The notes: generated from the sequence alone by a model not told the origin. A stretch of DNA of 64,000 nucleotides from Planctomycetota bacterium (GCA_023150555.1 JAKLKQ010000023.1:28425-92424); one strand, 5' to 3'; counted from the first letter of the stretch, positions 24,617-34,817 are shown. A program made the numbers and translations.

Positions 24617-25027
24617 CTAGTTTCCGGTTTCCTCTTTCCGGTTTCCAGCTCTTTCTCGCGCCAGGATCTCGAAGGCCGCAGCCACGCAAGCCAGGATGAC
24701 CAGCGCGCTGGCGACGTTCGCGGCCAGGCAGGCGCGGTCGAGCGTCTGGGCGTTCAGCAGTGCGTACCGCCGCAAGGTGAAGATGTCCGCCGTGTCGATG
24801 TCGATACCCGACGGGTCGACGCGCGTGTAGAAGGTCCAGGGCCAGCCGTTGGCGCAGATTTCGATGGGGAACTCGAAGGTGCCTTCCACCAGCGGCGCCT
24901 GTTGGGGCACGTATTCCATGCGGCGGCGTTCGTGTACGTTGGCCCACAGCAGCAGCCCGGCCGCGATCATGACGGCGACGCAGGTGCTGAGGCGAAGCTG
25001 CAAACGCGCCGCCTTCCCATCGCTCAC
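24617..25027 (-). CDS. small two-helix membrane protein of unknown function
   Basis: This 136-residue protein starts at a GTG that overlaps the TGA of the upstream gene (GTGA), indicating coupled translation. Two transmembrane helices, about residues 12-30 and 100-120, flank an external segment of roughly 65 residues with an EICANGWPWTFYTR motif. The last residues (GNRKEETGN) are encoded by a degenerate repeat (about 24624-24650), so the tail may be repeat-derived. I do not recognise the family. Confidence 0.6.
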   Translation of the reverse strand: MSDGKAARLQLRLSTCVAVMIAAGLLLWANVHERRRMEYVPQQAPLVEGTFEFPIEICANGWPWTFYTRVDPSGIDIDTADIFTLRRYALLNAQTLDRACLAANVASALVILACVAAAFEILARERAGNRKEETGN

Positions 25028-25281
25028 TTTTTGCCGGTCACGCCGGGCCGTTGTCCGCTGAGGCCCGGCTGCCGGCCGCCCGCATCGGGCTTGATCTGCC
25101 CGTCGAGCAGGTGCAGCAGGACGTTGGTGGTCAGCATGGTCGCGGCGGCCAGCGACTGGTGGTCCTTCTCGGTCCAGGCTTCGCCTGCGGCGGCCTTGGC
25201 GTTCAGGAGCGCCGTGGCGTGGAGCGACTTCTTGAGGAGGCCTTCGGCGACGTCGAGCGTAAGGCCCTGTTGCGCTTCCAT
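25024..25281 (-). CDS. small helical protein of unknown function
   Basis: This 85-residue protein is acidic to neutral, predicted mostly helical from 8-65 with a Gly/Pro-rich tail. No signal or membrane helix is seen. It starts with an ATG shortly after a GGGGGATCC segment that offers weak ribosome pairing. It overlaps the start of the two-helix membrane protein gene by four bases and is probably the first gene of a unit with it and pyrD. Family unknown. Confidence 0.55.
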   Translation of the reverse strand: MEAQQGLTLDVAEGLLKKSLHATALLNAKAAAGEAWTEKDHQSLAAATMLTTNVLLHLLDGQIKPDAGGRQPGLSGQRPGVTGKK

Positions 25282-25358
25282 AGGATCCCCCTTTCACGGG
25301 CGGAGCGGCGTTTGAAGACTATGCCCCGAGTCTACGCGGTGGCTCGTCCGAGACAAGA

Positions 25359-25452
25359 TGCCGCGGCGGGCAAACGTGGACCGTTTACCCAGGGCTGCGG
25401 GCCGCTCCGCGTCCCTTGCCCGGGGCTTTAACCTTGCGCCCCTCCGGGGCGC
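25359..25452 (+). repeat. REP-like element, longest copy
   Basis: The 38 bases from 25359 match 23403-23440 exactly. An internal GC-rich part with the word CCCGGGGCTTTAACCT follows, then the hairpin GCGCCCC/GGGGCGC (25436-25442 and 25446-25452). Repetition of the same ordered words in three copies, one inverted, identifies a dispersed family. No transposase of the RAYT type is in the window. Confidence 0.75.
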
Positions 25453-25574
25453 TTAATGGAACTCCTTCTGAACCTGACGGGCCTCGCGCGGCGGTTGCTA
25501 CACTTTCGCCGCGCCGCCGCTTGCGGCAGAATCGAGTCCGTCCCCGAACGCCCGAACCGAAAAGGAACCCGCTC

Positions 25575-26588
25575 ATGCCGCTGCGCTTCGCCTTCGCCGG
25601 CTTCCGGCACCCGCACATCAACGAATGCTACACGTTCGTCCAGGAACGCTCGGAGACCGCGTTGGCCGCCGCCTGTGAGGAAGACGCCGGCGCGCGCGCG
25701 GAATTGGCCAAGGCCGGGACGATCAAGATCACCCACGAGAGTTTTTCGAAGATGTTGGACACGGTGCCCTGCGACGTCGTGGCCATCGGCGACTGCTTCG
25801 GACGACGCGGGGCGCTCGCCATCGAGGCCCTCAAGCGCGGCAAGCACGTCATCGCCGACAAGCCGCTCTGCACGCGAATGAAGGAACTCGACGAGATCGA
25901 AAAACTCGCGAAGGCGAAGAAGCTGTCCGTCGGCTGCCAGCTGGGCATGCGCTTCGGCGGGAAGTTCCTGCGCCTGAAGGATCTGGTCGAGACCGGGAAA
26001 CTCGGCGCGGTCCACCAGATCGCCGTCGGCGGGCAGCACCCGCTGAACTACGGCTCGCGCGCGAAGTGGTACTGGGAGCCCGGGATGCACGGCGGCACGA
26101 TCAACGACATCGCGATCCACCTGTTCAGCACGCTCGAGTGGATGACCGGAAAGGCCGTGCGCAAGGTCGTCGCCGCGCGCGCGTGGAACGCCTTCGCGTC
26201 GGAGGTGCCGCACTTCAAGGACTCGGCGCAGTTCCTGCTGGAACTCGACGGCGGCTGCGGGGTCCTCGGCGACATGTCCTACGCGATGCCGTCGGGCCTG
26301 GGCTACAAGGTGCCGCAGTACTGGCGTACGACGCTCTTCGGGACCGGCGGCATCGCCGAGACCAGCGCTAGCGTGGACCACGTCACCTTCGTCGGCGCGC
26401 AGGACAAGGAGATCGCGAAGCTCGCGCCGCTGCCCGGCGACGAGGGCGGCTACTTCGACTCGTTCCTTAACGAGATCTCCGGCACGGGCGCGGTGAAGCT
26501 TTCCACCGCGGAGGTCATCGCCTGTTCGCGCACAGCGCTGCGCGTGCAGGAAGCCGCGGACAGCGGCAAGCGGGACGTGGCGCTGTAA
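25575..26588 (+). CDS. Gfo/Idh/MocA-family oxidoreductase
   Basis: This 337-residue NAD(P)-dependent oxidoreductase is distinct from the one at 18847. The N-terminus is a Rossmann fold with a modified first glycine loop (FAFAGFRHPHINECY). The signature ADKPLCTRMKEL follows, and the second domain includes GMHGGTINDIAIHLF with the conserved Asp/His. AAAGGAA precedes the ATG. It stands alone between a REP-like repeat and the convergent lspA. Confidence 0.88.
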   Translation: MPLRFAFAGFRHPHINECYTFVQERSETALAAACEEDAGARAELAKAGTIKITHESFSKMLDTVPCDVVAIGDCFGRRGALAIEALKRGKHVIADKPLCTRMKELDEIEKLAKAKKLSVGCQLGMRFGGKFLRLKDLVETGKLGAVHQIAVGGQHPLNYGSRAKWYWEPGMHGGTINDIAIHLFSTLEWMTGKAVRKVVAARAWNAFASEVPHFKDSAQFLLELDGGCGVLGDMSYAMPSGLGYKVPQYWRTTLFGTGGIAETSASVDHVTFVGAQDKEIAKLAPLPGDEGGYFDSFLNEISGTGAVKLSTAEVIACSRTALRVQEAADSGKRDVAL

Positions 26589-26592
26589 CGGC

Positions 26593-26608
26593 AGTTAAGA
26601 GATTAAAG
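26593..26608 (+). repeat. 16-base direct repeat flanking lspA, copy 1
   Basis: AGTTAAGAGATTAAAG here matches AGTTAAGAGATGAAAG at 27235-27250 in 15 of 16 bases. The two copies lie in the intergenic spaces on either side of lspA in the same orientation. Confidence 0.5.
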
Positions 26609-26677
26609 ATGAGAGTTGGCAGGTAACTTCGATTCTGTTGCCGGAGTCCGGATACGGGAGCCCGGTCCTCGCAGAGA

Positions 26678-27205
26678 CTACGACTCGGCAGCGGGTTTTG
26701 CTTCGGCGGGCTTCTTTTCCTTCGCGTCCGCCGTGCTCTTTTGCGGAAGAAACTCGGCGATGACGAACAGGATCACGCCGCAGGTGATGAAGACGTCGGC
26801 GGCGTTGAAGACCGCCCAGTGCCCGATCAGCGGCAGGTCGGGGCGGAAGTCCATGAAGTCGCGGACGTGGCCGAGCGCCAGGCGGTCGATCATGTTGCCC
26901 GCCGCGCCCGACAGCAGCAGCCCCTGGCACCACAGCAGCGCCGCGGGGGCCTTCTTCCAGGTGAGCGCGTACCAGCACGCGAGCACCGGCACGGCGACCA
27001 GCGAGAAGACCAGCACCACCCACGGCGCGCCGCCGAAGAGGCTGAAGGCCGCGCCCGTGTTCAGGTGCGGCGTGGCGTGCAGGAGATTCGGCGCCAGCGG
27101 CAGGGTCGAGCCCTCGGGGATGGCCGCGAAGACCCAGAACTTGGTGAGCTGGTCCGCGGCGATGCCGAGGCAGACCATGAGGGTGAAAGCGACCGGCCGG
27201 CGCAT
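26678..27205 (-). CDS. lspA: lipoprotein signal peptidase (signal peptidase II)
   Basis: This 175-residue aspartyl protease of the inner membrane cleaves prolipoproteins before the lipidated Cys. It has four hydrophobic helices, a conserved LNTGAAFSLF segment and both catalytic Asp regions: GAAGNMIDRLALGHVRDF and FNAADVFITCG. The C-terminal 25 residues are a Lys/Ala/Glu tail beyond the usual end. It stands alone between two short direct repeats. Confidence 0.96.
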   Translation of the reverse strand: MRRPVAFTLMVCLGIAADQLTKFWVFAAIPEGSTLPLAPNLLHATPHLNTGAAFSLFGGAPWVVLVFSLVAVPVLACWYALTWKKAPAALLWCQGLLLSGAAGNMIDRLALGHVRDFMDFRPDLPLIGHWAVFNAADVFITCGVILFVIAEFLPQKSTADAKEKKPAEAKPAAES

Positions 27206-27234
27206 GCCACGATTCTACGCGCGCGCGGCGCGGA

Positions 27235-27250
27235 AGTTAAGAGATGAAAG
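27235..27250 (+). repeat. 16-base direct repeat flanking lspA, copy 2
   Basis: AGTTAAGAGATGAAAG is the partner of 26593-26608, one base different, in the same orientation. Confidence 0.5.
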
Positions 27251-27274
27251 GCGCGCGCTCCGCCTGCCTGCCGA

Positions 27275-29113
27275 TTAACGGTACATCGGCAGGTAGCGGT
27301 AGTAGACCTCCAGGCACAGCGCGCACATGGCCGTCTGGTAGACACGCCCGCCGATCTTGCACCAGACGTCGTCGGGATCCCAGCTTCCGTCGACGTCCTG
27401 CAGGCTGCCGTCCAGCGGGCCGCCCTTGCGCTGGTTGGGGACGAGCGCGTTCTTCAGGGCTTCGTTCCAGCGCTTCCAGGGTTCGCCGCCGTTCTGGAAG
27501 AGCCCCAGCGTGCCGTAATACCAGTGGTAGCTCGTCTGCGGCGAGCCGCCCAGGTTGTTCGTGGGCGGCCACGCCGGCGGCTGCTGCGCGATGAACTCGG
27601 CCTGCCACTTCGTCTCCTCGCCGCGCCCGAAGAACTGGTAGCAGACCATGCCCACGGCGGTCATCGTCTCGCCCTGGTGAGCGCAGTGCGCGACGGTGGG
27701 GCTGTAGAGGACCTTGCCGAGCTGCTTGCCGTCGTTAAAGCTCGCGGCCGCGCCTGCGGCGTTCGCGTCGGGCTTGCCGGTGACGCGCTCCAGCGCCGCG
27801 ATGGCCTTCTCGAAGCAGGCCGGGTCGGTGCCCAGGCCCGCGACCTTGGCGGACTTCATCGCCATCACGTTCCAGCCGATCAGGGAGGTGGACTTCCACG
27901 GGCCGTGGTGCCAGGTGCCGTCGTTGTAGTCCTGGTCCTTCACGATCCATTCGACGCCGCGCTGCGCGGCCTTGCCGACTTCGGGATTCCGCGCCATGGC
28001 GAAGGCTTCGCACAGCGCCAGCGTGCACAGCGCGACGTCGTACTTCTCGTACTCCTGCCCGTTGCGGTTCTTGGGGCCGCCGAAGCCGCCGTCGGCGTTT
28101 TGCTTCGAGATGATCCAGCCGAGCGCGCGCTTGACGTTCTCCTTGTGCTTGCCGGTGCGTTCGGTGTGGCCCGCGCCGAGGAAGGCCAGCAGCGCGATGG
28201 CCGAGATGCCTTCGGCGCTGCCGTCGTCCCAGACCTTGCCGCCGCCGCCGTACTTCTTGTAGTCCCAGTGCCCGTCGGCTTCCTGGTGCCGCGCCAGCCA
28301 GGCCAGCGCCGCGTCGACCGCGGACTCGGTGGCCTTCCCGCCGCCGCCGGCGACGGCGCGCTTCAGCCGCCCGCCTGCGCCGTTGGGCCGGCCGAAGGCC
28401 CCCGCGCGGCCGCCGCCCCCCACGCCCAGCGAGCCGACGGTGCCGTTGCCGCCCAGCCAGACGTCGCTGAGCCCGTCCTCGCCCTTGGTGTCGTGCGCGT
28501 CGCTGTCGTTGTCGGTTTCTACCTGCTCGGCGAACTCGACGACCTCGTGCGTGACGATGGGCGTCTGCTCGCTGACGACGTCCGTCTCCTGCACGACGAC
28601 GGGCTTCTCGAGGACGTCGCGCTCGAGCTTCTTCTCCGGCTCCGGCGGCTTCTCCTGCTTTTCCAGGTTCGTGACGATGACGAGGTCCTGCGACTTCGCC
28701 TGCATCACCACCATCCCGATCAGGAAGACGAGCAAGATAAGGAGCGCGTGAAACGCGCCGCTGATGATCCACCACGGCGCGGCGCCCATCGACTGCTGCA
28801 GCCGGTCGAAGAAGCCCGGCGCGGGCGCGGGCGGAAGCTCGTCGTACTCGAGGTCCAGGGGCGGCAGCGCGCCGGTGCTGATGGCGTGCATCCGCTGCCC
28901 GGTCTTCTCGTTGAAGTCCGAGCTCAGGGCCTGCCCGCCGTACGCGCCGCGCAGGATGCCTTCAACCTCGCCGAAGCGTTCGACGACCTTGCGGCAGCCG
29001 GGGCAGCCGCGCAGGTGGTCCTCGATGGCGAGGCGTTCGTCCGCGGAGGCGCTGCCTTCGACGTAGGCGGGCACGCGGCGCGCGAGGTCCTTGCAGCTTT
29101 CGATCGCGATCAT
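27275..29113 (-). CDS. zinc-finger anti-sigma factor fused to squalene-cyclase/prenyltransferase-like repeats
   Basis: This 612-residue protein's start overlaps the stop of the ECF sigma gene (ATGA). Residues 1-65 form an anti-sigma domain with the HLRGCPGC zinc motif. A membrane helix lies at about 113-138, followed by a Glu/Lys/Pro/Val-rich spacer (about 145-220) and a Gly-rich segment. Residues about 265-600 are a series of helical repeats of the squalene cyclase/prenyltransferase type (WLARHQEADGHWDY, WIISKQNADGGFGG, WIVKDQDYNDGTW), which form an alpha/alpha toroid. The toroid should be extracytoplasmic and may sense a ligand. The canonical cyclase DxDD acid is not evident. Confidence 0.88.
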   Translation of the reverse strand: MIAIESCKDLARRVPAYVEGSASADERLAIEDHLRGCPGCRKVVERFGEVEGILRGAYGGQALSSDFNEKTGQRMHAISTGALPPLDLEYDELPPAPAPGFFDRLQQSMGAAPWWIISGAFHALLILLVFLIGMVVMQAKSQDLVIVTNLEKQEKPPEPEKKLERDVLEKPVVVQETDVVSEQTPIVTHEVVEFAEQVETDNDSDAHDTKGEDGLSDVWLGGNGTVGSLGVGGGGRAGAFGRPNGAGGRLKRAVAGGGGKATESAVDAALAWLARHQEADGHWDYKKYGGGGKVWDDGSAEGISAIALLAFLGAGHTERTGKHKENVKRALGWIISKQNADGGFGGPKNRNGQEYEKYDVALCTLALCEAFAMARNPEVGKAAQRGVEWIVKDQDYNDGTWHHGPWKSTSLIGWNVMAMKSAKVAGLGTDPACFEKAIAALERVTGKPDANAAGAAASFNDGKQLGKVLYSPTVAHCAHQGETMTAVGMVCYQFFGRGEETKWQAEFIAQQPPAWPPTNNLGGSPQTSYHWYYGTLGLFQNGGEPWKRWNEALKNALVPNQRKGGPLDGSLQDVDGSWDPDDVWCKIGGRVYQTAMCALCLEVYYRYLPMYR

Positions 29114-29751
29114 GACAGGGCTCCCGGGGATGAAGGGGGTTCGTCCTTCGGGAGGTCCTTCCGGTCCGCGCCGTCCTGCAGCACCTGGCCCAGCCGCCCG
29201 TGCAGCAGCAGCCCGGCTTCGCACAGCAGCCAGCCGACGGTGCCGGGCGCAAGCTTCAGGCGCTCGGCGATCTGCTCGTAGCTGAGGTGCTCCAGGTAGC
29301 GCAGCACGACGACGGCCCGCAGCTTGGGCGGGAGGGCGTCGATGGACTGCGCCACGGCCTCGCGGAGTTCCAGCAGGCTGAAGCCGCCCGTCGTGACCAG
29401 GCGCTTGGGGCTGACGCGCTGCTTGCGCTTGGAATGCGCGCGTCCGGTCTTCTCGTCGCGGATGCGGTTGAGCGCGTTGGCCTTGTTGACGGTGCGCAGC
29501 CACGCGCCCAGCGAACGGACCGACGAGAGCTTCTCCTGCCGCCGGAAGGCCTCGCAGAAGGTCTCCTGCACGACGTCCTCGGCATCCGCCAGGTTGCCCA
29601 CGATCGCCAGCGCCTGGTTGACCAGCTCGCCGCGGTAGCGCTCCACCAGCGCCCAGAACTGCTCGGGCAGCGCGGCGGAAGCGCCGGCCGCGGAGGGGTT
29701 CTCCACGCGGGCGTCCTGGATGATCTGGTGGGCTGAGGTCGTCGTCGCCAT
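29110..29751 (-). CDS. ECF-type RNA polymerase sigma factor
   Basis: This 213-residue sigma factor has region 2 at about 30-105 (IVGNLADAEDVVQETFCEAF, LGAWLRTVNKANALNRIR) and region 4 at about 130-190 (LPPKLRAVVVLRYLEHLSYEQIAERL helix-turn-helix, split over the family motif). An unstructured N-terminus and a polar C-terminal tail extend it beyond the core. The anti-sigma fusion follows with a four-base overlap, so both are made together. AGGAGG precedes the ATG by 11 bases. Confidence 0.93.
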   Translation of the reverse strand: MATTTSAHQIIQDARVENPSAAGASAALPEQFWALVERYRGELVNQALAIVGNLADAEDVVQETFCEAFRRQEKLSSVRSLGAWLRTVNKANALNRIRDEKTGRAHSKRKQRVSPKRLVTTGGFSLLELREAVAQSIDALPPKLRAVVVLRYLEHLSYEQIAERLKLAPGTVGWLLCEAGLLLHGRLGQVLQDGADRKDLPKDEPPSSPGALS

Positions 29752-29842
29752 CTGCTCAATGGCCTCCTGCCCCTACGTCCCACCGGCCCGTGCGTTTCTT
29801 GGAACTATCCGAAAAATTCCTTCACCGCGGACGTCCGGAGCC

Positions 29843-29866
29843 TGCACATGTTCATAAATCATTATA
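29843..29866 (-). promoter_or_regulatory. -10 element and operator-like palindrome before the second ECF sigma gene
   Basis: On the reverse strand TATAAT (29866 down to 29861) is a perfect -10. Six bases on is TGAACATGTGCA (29854 down to 29843), one base off the palindrome TGCACATGTGCA found at 61927. The expected start of transcription lies in the site. The surrounding sequence is AT-rich. No good -35 is seen. Confidence 0.45.
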
Positions 29867-29921
29867 AACGATACGGTTACAAGTACACCACGATTCCCGA
29901 AACGAATGGGACGGGCGCAAA

Positions 29922-30644
29922 TCAGGCACCCTTCGTGGGTTGCGGTGCCGGGGCTTTGTCGCTGCGCTCGTGCTTCGCCACCGCGCGCCACCACTGGATC
30001 CACGCGAGGGCCAGCGTCCCGCTGCAACCCGCGCCGGTCAGCGCCAGGCACTTCTCCCAGACGGACGAAAACCGAAGGTTAAGCAGGACGACGGCGAGGG
30101 TGGCCAGCAGCAGCATGGGCATAGGCACCGCAAGCAGCCAGAAGACAAACTGCGCGGTGCGGCGCTTCCGGCGAGCGGCCAGGAAACTCAGGCCGCCCAC
30201 GAGCAGATATGCGGAGAGGGTTCCGTACAAGAGAGCGCGCGCGTTCTCGCCCTCCAGCTTGCTGAAGTGTTTTGCGGCGAAGACGTACGGCGGCAGCAGC
30301 ACAAGAAGCCACAGCAGGCTCGCCGCGCCATGCGGGATCCACCGGTCGGCGCGCGGCGAATGCACGCGCCGGGAGAAGGCCAGCGCCAGCAGCAGGCCGC
30401 CCAGCAGCATCGCCGGCACGTAACAGGCAAAGAAGGTGTACAGAATGCGGGCGCAGGGATCGCTCTCCCAGACCGGCTCCAGATCAAGCGCGACCCTGAG
30501 GAATCCACCGGCCTCTTGGACGAGCGATTGGCCCCAGCTGTCGGGGACGAAGATCAGCACGATGCCCAGCAGCGCGACGGCGCGCCCCAGGCGGCGCCAG
30601 CCCTTTCCGGGATCGGCTTCGTGCGCGGGCAACGCGGCGTCCAT
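29922..30644 (-). CDS. polytopic membrane protein of unknown function
   Basis: This 240-residue protein has about six hydrophobic helices (near 20-36, 72-90, 103-122, 138-156, 165-187 and 200-216) with short charged loops, a basic RRKRRT loop, and a Lys/Pro-rich C-terminus. AGGAG precedes the ATG. I recognise no catalytic motif. The gene lies between the carboxyltransferase gene and the second sigma operon, all on the reverse strand. Confidence 0.75.
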   Translation of the reverse strand: MDAALPAHEADPGKGWRRLGRAVALLGIVLIFVPDSWGQSLVQEAGGFLRVALDLEPVWESDPCARILYTFFACYVPAMLLGGLLLALAFSRRVHSPRADRWIPHGAASLLWLLVLLPPYVFAAKHFSKLEGENARALLYGTLSAYLLVGGLSFLAARRKRRTAQFVFWLLAVPMPMLLLATLAVVLLNLRFSSVWEKCLALTGAGCSGTLALAWIQWWRAVAKHERSDKAPAPQPTKGA

Positions 30645-30711
30645 GGCGCTCCTGCCTCGGTGATAGGAGTCGGGAGGCCTAACCCGCCAGGGCGCCGCGC
30701 GGTCACGCGGC

Positions 30712-32364
<1,653 letters not shown>

Positions 32365-32610
32365 GGCGCGGGACTCCTTATTGTCGTGGGCAGAGCACGC
32401 ATGGTAGTCCCGGGCGCGGGAGCGGTAAAGCGAGCTTCCGCGCGCCGACTACCTAAAGGAGGCGGCGGTTGCGGGAATCCGCGGGGCCACGCGCCTGCGG
32501 CCCGGTAACTCCATTCCGTGCATTGGCTTGCAAGTGCCGTGAATTCTGGGAATTTCTGTGTACGCGGCGCCTTCGCCCTGTCCGTAAAGGTGGGCGAGGA
32601 GCCGGCGGTA

Positions 32611-34230
32611 ATGGCGGCGCGAACGATCACAGCGGAGCCGAGACGAGCGATGCCTGACGCATTCGCGGATTGCGACGACGGAAAGCTGATGGCGCGCGTG
32701 GCCGGTGCGCGCGACGAACTGGCCTTCGCCGAGATCCTGCGCCGCCACCAGGCCGCCGCCTTCAACCTCGCCTGTTACCTGACCCGCAACCGCGACGAGG
32801 CCGAGGAGGTCTTGCAGGACGCCTTTCTCAAGGTCTGGCGCCACGCCGGAGACTTCCGCGCCGAAGGGAATGCGCGCAACTGGCTGCTGAAAATCGTTGC
32901 GCGCGAGACCTTCCGCCGGCGGGAGCGGATCCGCTCGAACGAGGAGAAGAAGGTGCGCGCACTGAATCGCGGGCCGGTCCGGTCCGCCGAAGCACCGGAC
33001 CAGGGGGCGGAGCACGACGAGTTGCTCGGCGCGCTGCGTGTCCACCTGAGTGGCCTGGGCGAAGACGAACGCCGCGCGGTGGCCTTGTACTACGGCGCCG
33101 GCTGCACGCAGGAGGAGATCGGCGAGGCGCTGGCCTGTTCGCAGAACAAGATCTCGTATCTCCTGACCCATGCCCTGGACAAACTGCGCAACAGCCTGAC
33201 CCAGGCGGGCTATGCCGCGGCGCTGCCGCTGTTGGCCGAGGACGGCCTGCGCAGCGCGATCTGCGGCGGCGGCGAGGCGCCCGCAGGGGTGGTGAAGGCC
33301 GTAATGCGAAGTCTGAAGGCTGGGGCGGCGGAGCATTCGCGGCGCGTGGTGGCGGCGAAGGCCGGCTTTGGGGCGGGGCCTTACGTCCTGGCGGCGGTGG
33401 CGCTGGCCGGCGCGGGCGCGTGGTGGGCGCTGAGCGCTTCGCCCGGGGTGCCCGCGACGCCCACGATGCCGGAGGCGCCCCGTGTGGCCGCCGCCGCGCC
33501 GGAGGCGCCCGCCGTCGAGAGCGTTTACGAGGATTCCTTCGACGGCGCGGCCATCGATCCGTTCTGGGCGTCGATCGAGCCGCCCGCGCGCGAGGGCTAC
33601 TTCCGTTGCGGGCTCGACAGCGGTTGGCTGCTGGCCTTCGCCGGTACGCCGGAAGCGCGCACGGACATGTCGGCCTTCGGACCAAACAGACAGTTCGACA
33701 ACTTCCACGTCTTTCCCGAACTGGTCCTGACGACGAAGCCGGTGCCGCTGAACGGCGCGGCGCTTCTTTACCAGCTCACGGAAAAGAGAACGCGAAGCAA
33801 CAAGGGCTACGAGCTGTGGGTCGAGTTCCTGGGCGGGGATGGGCAGGTGCTGGGCGGGCATTCGCAAGTGCGTGCGTCGGAAAAGGAAGAGGAACCCGTG
33901 ATCACCCGCTTCCTCAACGGTACGCCGAGCCCCGGCCCCGACTTCAGGAAGAATGACGGACCGGAGGTCCGGGCATCCGACGCTGTGGCGCTGCTGGTGG
34001 ATCCGGCGGGACGGATCCAGGAGGTGACCCGCGAGGGCAGCCTGTTCGCCTACGCGGGCGTGCCCCATCCGGCGAAGGAGGTGCGCCTGCGCCTGACCCT
34101 GAAGGTGCGCGGCTCGAAGGCCTACGCCATGTGGCTTTTCGGCCAGGTGCGTGTGACGCGGGTGCGGGATTGGAACGACCCGCAGGTTTTGCGGAAGGCC
34201 GGCGGCTGGGCCGGGGAAGCGCCGAAATGA
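32611..34230 (+). CDS. ECF sigma factor fused to a membrane helix and an extracytoplasmic LamG-like domain
   Basis: From the ATG with GAGGAG eight bases upstream this is 539 residues. An in-frame ATG at 32650 would remove 13. Region 2 (about 30-110) has LTRNRDEAEEVLQDAFLKVWRH and region 4 (about 145-205) has GCTQEEIGEALACSQNKISYLL. A helical linker with Lys/Arg follows, then one transmembrane helix near 256-275. The rest (about 300-530) begins DSFDGAAIDPFW and is beta-rich, like concanavalin/LamG-type domains. The sigma domain would be held at the membrane and the sensor outside. No separate anti-sigma gene accompanies it. Confidence 0.85.
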   Translation: MAARTITAEPRRAMPDAFADCDDGKLMARVAGARDELAFAEILRRHQAAAFNLACYLTRNRDEAEEVLQDAFLKVWRHAGDFRAEGNARNWLLKIVARETFRRRERIRSNEEKKVRALNRGPVRSAEAPDQGAEHDELLGALRVHLSGLGEDERRAVALYYGAGCTQEEIGEALACSQNKISYLLTHALDKLRNSLTQAGYAAALPLLAEDGLRSAICGGGEAPAGVVKAVMRSLKAGAAEHSRRVVAAKAGFGAGPYVLAAVALAGAGAWWALSASPGVPATPTMPEAPRVAAAAPEAPAVESVYEDSFDGAAIDPFWASIEPPAREGYFRCGLDSGWLLAFAGTPEARTDMSAFGPNRQFDNFHVFPELVLTTKPVPLNGAALLYQLTEKRTRSNKGYELWVEFLGGDGQVLGGHSQVRASEKEEEPVITRFLNGTPSPGPDFRKNDGPEVRASDAVALLVDPAGRIQEVTREGSLFAYAGVPHPAKEVRLRLTLKVRGSKAYAMWLFGQVRVTRVRDWNDPQVLRKAGGWAGEAPK

Positions 34231-34287
34231 CACCTCCCCGGCGGCGCCTCCTCTAGTTAAGGAGGCGTCACCGGGCCGTCCGGGCTG

Positions 34288-34752
34288 CTAGGCCACCTGC
34301 AGGTCCGAGGTGCAGTGGCCGCAGCGGGTGGCCTTGACCGGAACCTTCATCAGGCAGTGCGGGCAGTCCTTCTCGGTCGGTTCGGCGGCCGGCTTGGGCT
34401 TCTCCGTCTTGGCGCGAATCGTGTTCATGACCTTGACCATGATGAAGACGCAGAAGGCCAGGATCGTGAAATCGATCACCACGTTCAGGAACGAGCCGTA
34501 GGCGATCACCGGGATGCCGAGTTCCTTTGCCTTGTCGAGCGACTCGAGACCCACCGACTTCTCGGGGTCGAGGCTGATGTAGAGATCCTTGAAGTTGACG
34601 CCGCCCAGCGCCTTGCCGATGGGCGGCATCAGGACGTCGCCGACCAGCGAGGCGACGATCTTACCGAAGGCGCCGCCGACGATCACGCCGACCGCCATGT
34701 CCATCACGTTGCCGCGCACTGCGAAGTCACGGAATTCCTTGACCAGGCCCAT
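34288..34752 (-). CDS. mscL: large-conductance mechanosensitive channel with C-terminal zinc ribbon
   Basis: MscL opens under membrane tension to release solutes during osmotic downshock. The 154-residue protein has the family N-terminus FRDFAVRGNVMDMAVGVIVGGAF leading into the pore helix, DVLMPPIGK after it, and a second helix near 80-105 (FLNVVIDFTILAFCVFIMV region). After the cytoplasmic helix there is a short zinc-ribbon-like end with two CxxC pairs, CPHC and CGHC. This occurs in some MscL proteins but not in the Escherichia coli one. AGGAG precedes the ATG. Confidence 0.95.
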   Translation of the reverse strand: MGLVKEFRDFAVRGNVMDMAVGVIVGGAFGKIVASLVGDVLMPPIGKALGGVNFKDLYISLDPEKSVGLESLDKAKELGIPVIAYGSFLNVVIDFTILAFCVFIMVKVMNTIRAKTEKPKPAAEPTEKDCPHCLMKVPVKATRCGHCTSDLQVA

Positions 34753-34817
34753 GGGACGCTCCTCTCTCTTCCTCTCCCCTTGTACGGCCGTGCCGTTTCG
34801 CGGCGGCCCCGGCGCAT

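Noticed and set aside
34245..34267. Hairpin CGCCTCCT/AGGAGGCG between the tethered sigma gene and mscL
   Set aside because: Eight pairs with a seven-base loop but no T run on either strand; too weak to call a terminator.
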